NCBI GenBank assembly: GCA_012270805.1
Contig: JAAXHR010000371.1
Location: 1,816 to 11,944, forward strand
Direction: 5' to 3'
DNA length: 10,129 bases
DNA from: Dehalococcoidia bacterium
GTDB taxonomy: Bacteria; Chloroflexota; Dehalococcoidia; Lucifugimonadales; Lucifugimonadaceae
Shown one piece after another: positions 6,808 to 10,129 of the stretch. The position numbers and the translations under genes are program-made. Position 1 is the stretch's first letter. The number at the start of each line of letters is the position of its first letter. The notes under the pieces were generated by a model. The model made no database searches, was not told the DNA's origin, and saw only the letters and a list, made by a program, of their open reading frames with translations.

Positions 6808-6831
6808 GCGGCTTCATCTACTAGAAGCCGC
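6808..6831 (-). other. Intercistronic inverted repeat (8-bp stem, 8-base loop)
   Basis: GCGGCTTC (6808-6815) is perfectly complementary to GAAGCCGC (6824-6831). The stop codon of the upstream lipoprotein gene (6821-6823) lies in the loop. No U-run follows, so it is more likely an mRNA-stability or attenuation hairpin between two co-transcribed genes than a terminator. Confidence 0.35.
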
Positions 6832-8110
6832 CGTCGTAAATCCCGAACGTGAACGCGAAGATCGCAAAGTTCGGAGAATCGCTACTCAACTTCAACGTGT
6901 CTTCCACATACTCCGGAGTCTCCACGATCTTGTACATCCGACCTTCATCGACGTTGAAATATGACCGGCCTTCGTCGTCGAACAGAATGTCATCGCCAGC
7001 CTCGTTCTCCATCAGCGGACGTCCATCAAGCTCCACATAAACCTTGAACTCATCTGGCTCCGGCGGATCGATCACAACGTTCGCGCTCCGACCGTGGAAA
7101 CGGAACGCTATGTAGTCGCTCAGATCCATTGTTTCACGAGCGTGCACAATCGCCTCCTGCTCGTTGCGCCAGAGACCGCTCAACACGAACTTCTGCGGCG
7201 GATAGCTGTTGCGCTCCGCGTATATGTCCTCGTACTCAACCTCACGGTCCGGCCCCACGTAGTACTCGTCCTGCGCCGCGTACAGTCCGTAAACGCTGTA
7301 GTTCCGGTCGTACCCACCGTAAAGCTCGCGCGTCACCGACCTCGCAGTATTGTCCCGACTAGTGTTCTCAACCTCACCGACCGGAACACCGCTCACATCG
7401 TAACCCGCAGCCTCCAGAACCTTCCGTATCTCAAGCTCCGTCTCGCGGTAGGCACCCTCGCCGAAATGCGAGTAGTGAATCTCACCGTCGACACCCACCA
7501 GATACTTCGCCGGCCAATACCGGTTGTTGAAACTCCGCCACGTCGACATCTCGTTGTCCAAAGCCACAGGCCACTCGATGCCTTCGTCATCCACCGCCAT
7601 CTGAACGTTCTCAAGCTCCTTCTCAAACTCGAACTCTGGCGCATGAACTCCGAGAATCACTAGTCCGTTGTCCGCATACTTCTCCTGCCACTCGCGCAGG
7701 AACGGCAACGTCCGCAGGCAGTTCACGCACGTGTAAGTCCAGAAATCTACCAGAACAACCTTGCCCTGACTCGTCAACTCCGCGATCGACGTTGGCTCGC
7801 TGTTGATCCAAGCATCGATGTTCCGAACATCCTTTTCGAATAACTCGACAGGCTCTGTTCGCATCGCCGGTGCCTTCGTAGGCTCTGGCTCTGGAGTCGG
7901 CCCAACCGTCGGTTCCTCAGTCGGCTCCGGTGCGGAAGTCGCAGTCGGCGTCACTGGTTCGGGTGTCGCCGTATCCACAACCTCCGTCTCGTCGCTGCCA
8001 CACGCGCTCAACGTCAGCATCAGCGCCATCGCAAGAATCACCGCTCCGAAAAACGTCGCTCCGTACGCCGAGTCTCGTCTACTTCTACCCAAAATTCTCA
8101 TCTGTTCCAT
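6821..8110 (-). CDS. DipZ-like thioredoxin lipoprotein (redoxin plus Thioredoxin_10-type C-terminal domain)
   Basis: A 429-residue extracytoplasmic thiol-disulfide protein. A long N-terminal signal (hydrophobic 17-36) ends in lipobox LSAC (Cys37), followed by a Pro/Glu/Thr linker (45-82). The thioredoxin domain (~87-235) has GKVVLVDFWTYTCVNC with the active pair C128/C131. It continues LVILGVHAPEFEFEKE and has a cis-Pro in YWPAKY (P200) and HFGEGAYRETE. This is the signature of the C-terminal half of the cytochrome c biogenesis protein DipZ. Residues ~250-424 match the all-beta domain that follows it there (Thioredoxin_10): SGLW (311-314), VYVELDGRP, RMYKIVE and the ending FAFTFG. The CcdA-like membrane half of DipZ is absent. 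It lies between the rhodanese gene (114 bases upstream) and a second lipoprotein (28 bases downstream). ATG 8110 has AAAGGG close upstream; ATG 8101 is possible. Confidence 0.9.
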   Translation of the reverse strand: MEQMRILGRSRRDSAYGATFFGAVILAMALMLTLSACGSDETEVVDTATPEPVTPTATSAPEPTEEPTVGPTPEPEPTKAPAMRTEPVELFEKDVRNIDAWINSEPTSIAELTSQGKVVLVDFWTYTCVNCLRTLPFLREWQEKYADNGLVILGVHAPEFEFEKELENVQMAVDDEGIEWPVALDNEMSTWRSFNNRYWPAKYLVGVDGEIHYSHFGEGAYRETELEIRKVLEAAGYDVSGVPVGEVENTSRDNTARSVTRELYGGYDRNYSVYGLYAAQDEYYVGPDREVEYEDIYAERNSYPPQKFVLSGLWRNEQEAIVHARETMDLSDYIAFRFHGRSANVVIDPPEPDEFKVYVELDGRPLMENEAGDDILFDDEGRSYFNVDEGRMYKIVETPEYVEDTLKLSSDSPNFAIFAFTFGIYDGGF

Positions 8111-8152
8111 CCACCCTTTGCCGCTCCCAATCCGTCACCAAAGCGGACAGGA

Positions 8153-8170
8153 GCGAGTTGTTTTACTCGC
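8153..8170. other. Short hairpin between the rhodanese and thioredoxin lipoprotein genes
   Basis: GCGAGT (8153-8158) and ACTCGC (8165-8170) are perfect complements around a six-base loop. It lies in the 114-base gap after the rhodanese stop. No U-run follows on the minus strand, so it does not clearly end the transcript. Confidence 0.2.
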
Positions 8171-8224
8171 ACATTCGCTATTGACATACGAACCGTATCC
8201 CCGCGTGGTTGTCACTCAACGACT

Positions 8225-9085
8225 CTAAGTCTCGTTCTCAACCGGAACTTCCTCGTTGTTGCCCCACTCACGCCACGACGCATCGTAGTTCCTAACCCGT
8301 TCAGCACCTACCAGCTTCAACACCCAGTACGCTTGTGCCGCCCGAATGCCGCCTTGGCAATACGTGATCACTTCACCGTCTGTCGACACGCGCTGATCCG
8401 CCAGCAAAGCCCGAAGCTCGTCCGCCGTCCTCAACGTCGGCACATCGCCGCCAGTATGGAAATTCACCCACTCCAAATGAATCGCACCCGGAACACGACC
8501 GCCGCGTTTCCCACCGCGCTTGTTCGATCCTTCCCATTCGCCATCTGTCCGAACATCCAGCAAAGTCGTGTCATCCGAACCGATCGCCGCCAAAACATCA
8601 TTCATATCCGCATAGATCGACCGGTCAGGCCCCCTCGGAGTGAACGATGCCGACCCATCAGATTGATACGCAACCGTGCTCACCGCGCCACCATCCACAA
8701 CCCATCGCTGATATCCGCCGTCCAGCATCTTAACGTTGTAATGCCGGTAATAGTGCAGAGCCCACATCAACCGCAACGCATACAGCCCACCAGTCCGGTC
8801 ATACGCCACTACCAGCGAATCATCACCGATACCCAACGCACTCATAGTCACCGCAAACTGCTCCGAACCCTGAATATGCGTCCGATCCTCCAGCGACGTC
8901 TTGTAATAATTGTCCGGCGGATTCGAAGCGCCAGGAATATGTCCTTCCGCATATTCGCTAGGATCATCCGTATCCACCACAACCACATTCGCATCGCCAA
9001 TATGCTCCATCAACCAATCCGTCGTCACCAAGATACTCGGATCAGCATACCCCCGTTCATCCGGAGGAAGAATATCGTCAACCAT
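8225..9085 (-). CDS. Two-domain rhodanese-type sulfurtransferase
   Basis: A 286-residue protein with tandem rhodanese folds (about residues 14-132 and 150-278), the size and layout of thiosulfate/3-mercaptopyruvate sulfurtransferases. Domain 1 has the CH2A-like YAEGHIPGA and an inactive loop, where VVAYDRTGG carries Asp96 in place of Cys. Domain 2 has LLDVRTDGEWEG, then RVPGAIHLEWVNF, and the active loop ITYCQGGIRA with persulfide-forming Cys243 and Arg248. The loop is CQGGIR rather than CRKGVT (thiosulfate type) or CGSGVT (mercaptopyruvate type), so the donor is uncertain. No signal peptide is visible, so it should be cytoplasmic. It is the first gene of a leftward cluster with two thioredoxin-like lipoproteins. 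The start at ATG 9085 is chosen because GGAG lies six bases upstream; ATG 9091 abuts that site. Confidence 0.92.
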   Translation of the reverse strand: MVDDILPPDERGYADPSILVTTDWLMEHIGDANVVVVDTDDPSEYAEGHIPGASNPPDNYYKTSLEDRTHIQGSEQFAVTMSALGIGDDSLVVAYDRTGGLYALRLMWALHYYRHYNVKMLDGGYQRWVVDGGAVSTVAYQSDGSASFTPRGPDRSIYADMNDVLAAIGSDDTTLLDVRTDGEWEGSNKRGGKRGGRVPGAIHLEWVNFHTGGDVPTLRTADELRALLADQRVSTDGEVITYCQGGIRAAQAYWVLKLVGAERVRNYDASWREWGNNEEVPVENET

Positions 9086-9091
9086 GTCCAT

Positions 9092-9095
9092 CTCC
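9092..9095 (-). promoter_or_regulatory. Shine-Dalgarno GGAG deciding the rhodanese start
   Basis: GGAG on the minus strand is six bases from ATG 9085-9083 and directly touches ATG 9091-9089. The spacing favours the downstream ATG. Confidence 0.5.
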
Positions 9096-9118
9096 GTCCA
9101 CTAAATTCATTCGCCTAA

Positions 9119-9124
9119 ATTGTA
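9119..9124 (-). promoter_or_regulatory. Possible -10 element of the rhodanese gene
   Basis: TACAAT on the minus strand matches five of six bases of the -10 consensus and would give a leader of roughly 27 bases. The -35 position at 17-bp spacing (9142-9147) reads GAAAGG, which is poor and falls inside the 19-bp palindrome. That placement suggests an activator- or repressor-controlled promoter. Confidence 0.3.
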
Positions 9125-9141
9125 CCGCCACATACACTGCT

Positions 9142-9160
9142 CCTTTCGTGGCACGAAAGG
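9142..9160. promoter_or_regulatory. 19-bp perfect palindrome, candidate operator or hairpin
   Basis: CCTTTCGTG and CACGAAAGG are exact complements around one central G. The site lies between the divergent rhodanese and hemA genes, 57 bases from the rhodanese start and about 175 from the hemA start. It overlaps the predicted rhodanese -35 position. As RNA it would form an eight-pair stem with a GGC triloop. The regulator is not identified. Confidence 0.45.
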
Positions 9161-9245
9161 GGAGAGCGCACAGCAGGTGAAGTATGCCCGGCAGGCTATG
9201 GCGATGTCCCCCTCCATCCGCTGACCAGCGAAACACCCTGCGAAC

Positions 9246-9258
9246 TAAGGCCCCCTTA
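9246..9258 (+). other. Small hairpin in the hemA upstream region
   Basis: TAAGG (9246-9250) pairs with CCTTA (9254-9258) around CCC. It is short and could be chance; it is listed because it lies in the 243-base gap before hemA, which otherwise holds only the 19-bp palindrome and weak promoter-like sites. Confidence 0.15.
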
Positions 9259-9290
9259 TGATCCCAAATCCTGAGCATCATCATCGTGTG

Positions 9291-9296
9291 GATAAT
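9291..9296 (+). promoter_or_regulatory. Weak candidate -10 element for hemA
   Basis: GATAAT fits five of six -10 consensus bases in an AT-rich patch about 39 bases before the TTG start. No convincing -35 hexamer is found at 16-18 bases upstream, so the call is tentative. Confidence 0.2.
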
Positions 9297-9334
9297 TAAA
9301 ACTTAGCCGCTAAACCAACTTCGCTGGTATTCCA

Positions 9335-10129
9335 TTGAACTTCGTACTCACAGGTCTCAGCCATCGGAACGCACCCCTAGACGTCCTCGAACGCGTCGCA
9401 GTCTCCGAAGGCGATCTCCCGTCGTACATACGCGATCTCTCCGCTCGCCTCGACCCGCACGACTCCGCTACTATCCTCTCCACTTGCAACCGAACCGAGC
9501 TATACGCCGTCACCCGAAACGCCGGCGCAACCATGGAGGAGATGATCACCTACCTCTCGGTCCTAAGCCGCCGAAACCAGCCATCAGACCACAACGGCAC
9601 CGATGCCGATCTCGCACCTTACATCTACGCCAAAACCGGATACGACGCCGTTCACCACCTCTTCCGAGTCGTCACCGGACTCGACTCACTCGTTCAAGGC
9701 GACCACCAAGTCGCTGGACAAGTCGCCCGATCATTCCAAGCACTTGCAAACGTCGACAAACCAGCCGACCCGGTGCTCTCCCGCATGTTCCACGTTGCGT
9801 TTCGGACCGGACGAAATGCCCGCAAGGAATCCGGACTCGGTTGGTCCCAAGTCTCTATCCCGTCATTCGGCGTCAAACTCCTTGAACGCGAAATCGGCAA
9901 TCTCCACGGAAAATCCGCTCTCCTAGTCGGTGCCGGAGAAACTGGACGCCTCACCGCCATGTCCCTAGTCCGAGTCGGTATAAAAGACATGCGCATCGCC
10001 TCACGCTCCACCGAACGCGCCCACGGACTAGCCACCGACATGGGAGCCGCCACCGTAGTCCTTAACGATGTCCCAACCGAAATGTCGAAAGTCGACATCG
10101 TCATCACCTGTACCGGCGCAACCAATCAC
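9335..10129 (+). CDS. hemA: Glutamyl-tRNA reductase, N-terminal 265 codons
   Basis: Catalyses NADPH-dependent reduction of glutamyl-tRNA to glutamate-1-semialdehyde, the first step of tetrapyrrole synthesis by the C5 route. The opening NFVLTGLSHRNAPLDVLERV (residues 2-21) and the catalytic loop ILSTCNRTELYAV, with thioester-forming Cys51, are diagnostic. HLFRVVTGLDSLVQGDHQVAGQV (108-130, here in two halves HLFRVVTGLDS and LVQGDHQVAGQV) follows, then the NADPH Rossmann motif ALLVGAGETG (195-204). The usual GExQ is GDHQ here (D123), a conservative but notable change. The frame is open to the right edge; C-terminal dimerisation and part of the NADPH domain are missing. The only plausible start is TTG 9335, giving the family's usual N-terminus. 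An in-frame stop lies at 9311-9313 and no ATG intervenes. No clear Shine-Dalgarno is seen. It is divergent from the rhodanese gene. Confidence 0.93.
   Translation, partial: MNFVLTGLSHRNAPLDVLERVAVSEGDLPSYIRDLSARLDPHDSATILSTCNRTELYAVTRNAGATMEEMITYLSVLSRRNQPSDHNGTDADLAPYIYAKTGYDAVHHLFRVVTGLDSLVQGDHQVAGQVARSFQALANVDKPADPVLSRMFHVAFRTGRNARKESGLGWSQVSIPSFGVKLLEREIGNLHGKSALLVGAGETGRLTAMSLVRVGIKDMRIASRSTERAHGLATDMGAATVVLNDVPTEMSKVDIVITCTGATNH

Noticed and set aside
8174..8190. TTGACA-like -35 on the plus strand in the rhodanese-lipoprotein gap
   Set aside because: No -10 element follows at 16-18 bases and no plus-strand gene lies downstream.
8333..9118. Long plus-strand open frame (261 codons) opposite the rhodanese gene
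   Set aside because: It is rich in Arg, His and Ile with no domain-like segment, and lies fully antisense to a clear two-domain rhodanese; it is a shadow of that gene's codon bias.
9078..9284. Minus-strand 68-codon frame upstream of the rhodanese gene
   Set aside because: It overlaps the rhodanese start, crosses the 19-bp palindrome and predicted promoter, and its translation shows no protein-like pattern.
9092..9334. Possible tRNA or known riboswitch in the gap before hemA
   Set aside because: I found no T-loop consensus, no cloverleaf arms, and no match to the TPP or cobalamin riboswitch cores that I could recognise.

Overview
The window looks like chromosomal DNA from a free-living bacterium with moderate-to-high GC. 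The best guess is a Chloroflexota lineage (Dehalococcoidia/SAR202-like). That rests on protein style only: lipoproteins with long Pro/Thr/Glu linkers after the lipobox, an N-terminal beta-rich domain fused to a CxxxxCGP thioredoxin-like domain, and a PhyH dioxygenase next to a gluconate-dehydrogenase-like GMC pair. No rRNA, tRNA or other phylogenetic marker except a partial HemA is present, so the placement is an inference. I see no mobile element, CRISPR array, tRNA or prophage, and no gene-free stretch over 300 bases; the longest are about 4848-5082 and 9086-9334.

Layout, left to right. (1) 1-3182, minus strand: a putative oxidative catabolic cluster transcribed leftward. It starts with a GMC flavoprotein oxidoreductase (3182-1566), then its gluconate-2-dehydrogenase subunit 3-like partner (1550-1086), an unrecognised 92-residue protein (995-717) and a phytanoyl-CoA dioxygenase-family Fe(II)/2-oxoglutarate enzyme that runs off the left edge (674-1). 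(2) 3311-3682, plus strand: a lone small membrane protein. (3) 4847-3699, minus strand: a tandem universal stress protein whose nucleotide-binding motifs are degenerate in both halves. (4) 9085-5083, minus strand: a sulfur/thiol redox cluster of three genes in one direction. These are a two-domain rhodanese, a lipoprotein made of the C-terminal half of DipZ (thioredoxin CVNC plus Thioredoxin_10-type domain), and a second lipoprotein with a beta-rich domain, a CxxxxC thioredoxin-like domain and a cysteine-patterned repeat tail. (5) 9335 to the right edge, plus strand: hemA (glutamyl-tRNA reductase) with a TTG start, divergent from the rhodanese gene.

How the parts may work together: the two lipoproteins would sit on the outer face of the cytoplasmic membrane and handle disulfides or thiols, while the rhodanese lacks a signal peptide and would act on sulfane sulfur in the cytoplasm. 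The GMC pair should oxidise an alcohol or sugar-like substrate and hand electrons to an acceptor not encoded here. The most distinctive items are the six-cysteine repeat tail of the 569-residue lipoprotein, the DipZ half without its membrane electron donor, a 19-bp perfect palindrome between the rhodanese gene and hemA that overlaps the predicted rhodanese -35 position, and a Cys triad in the GMC subunit that could bind an Fe-S cluster.
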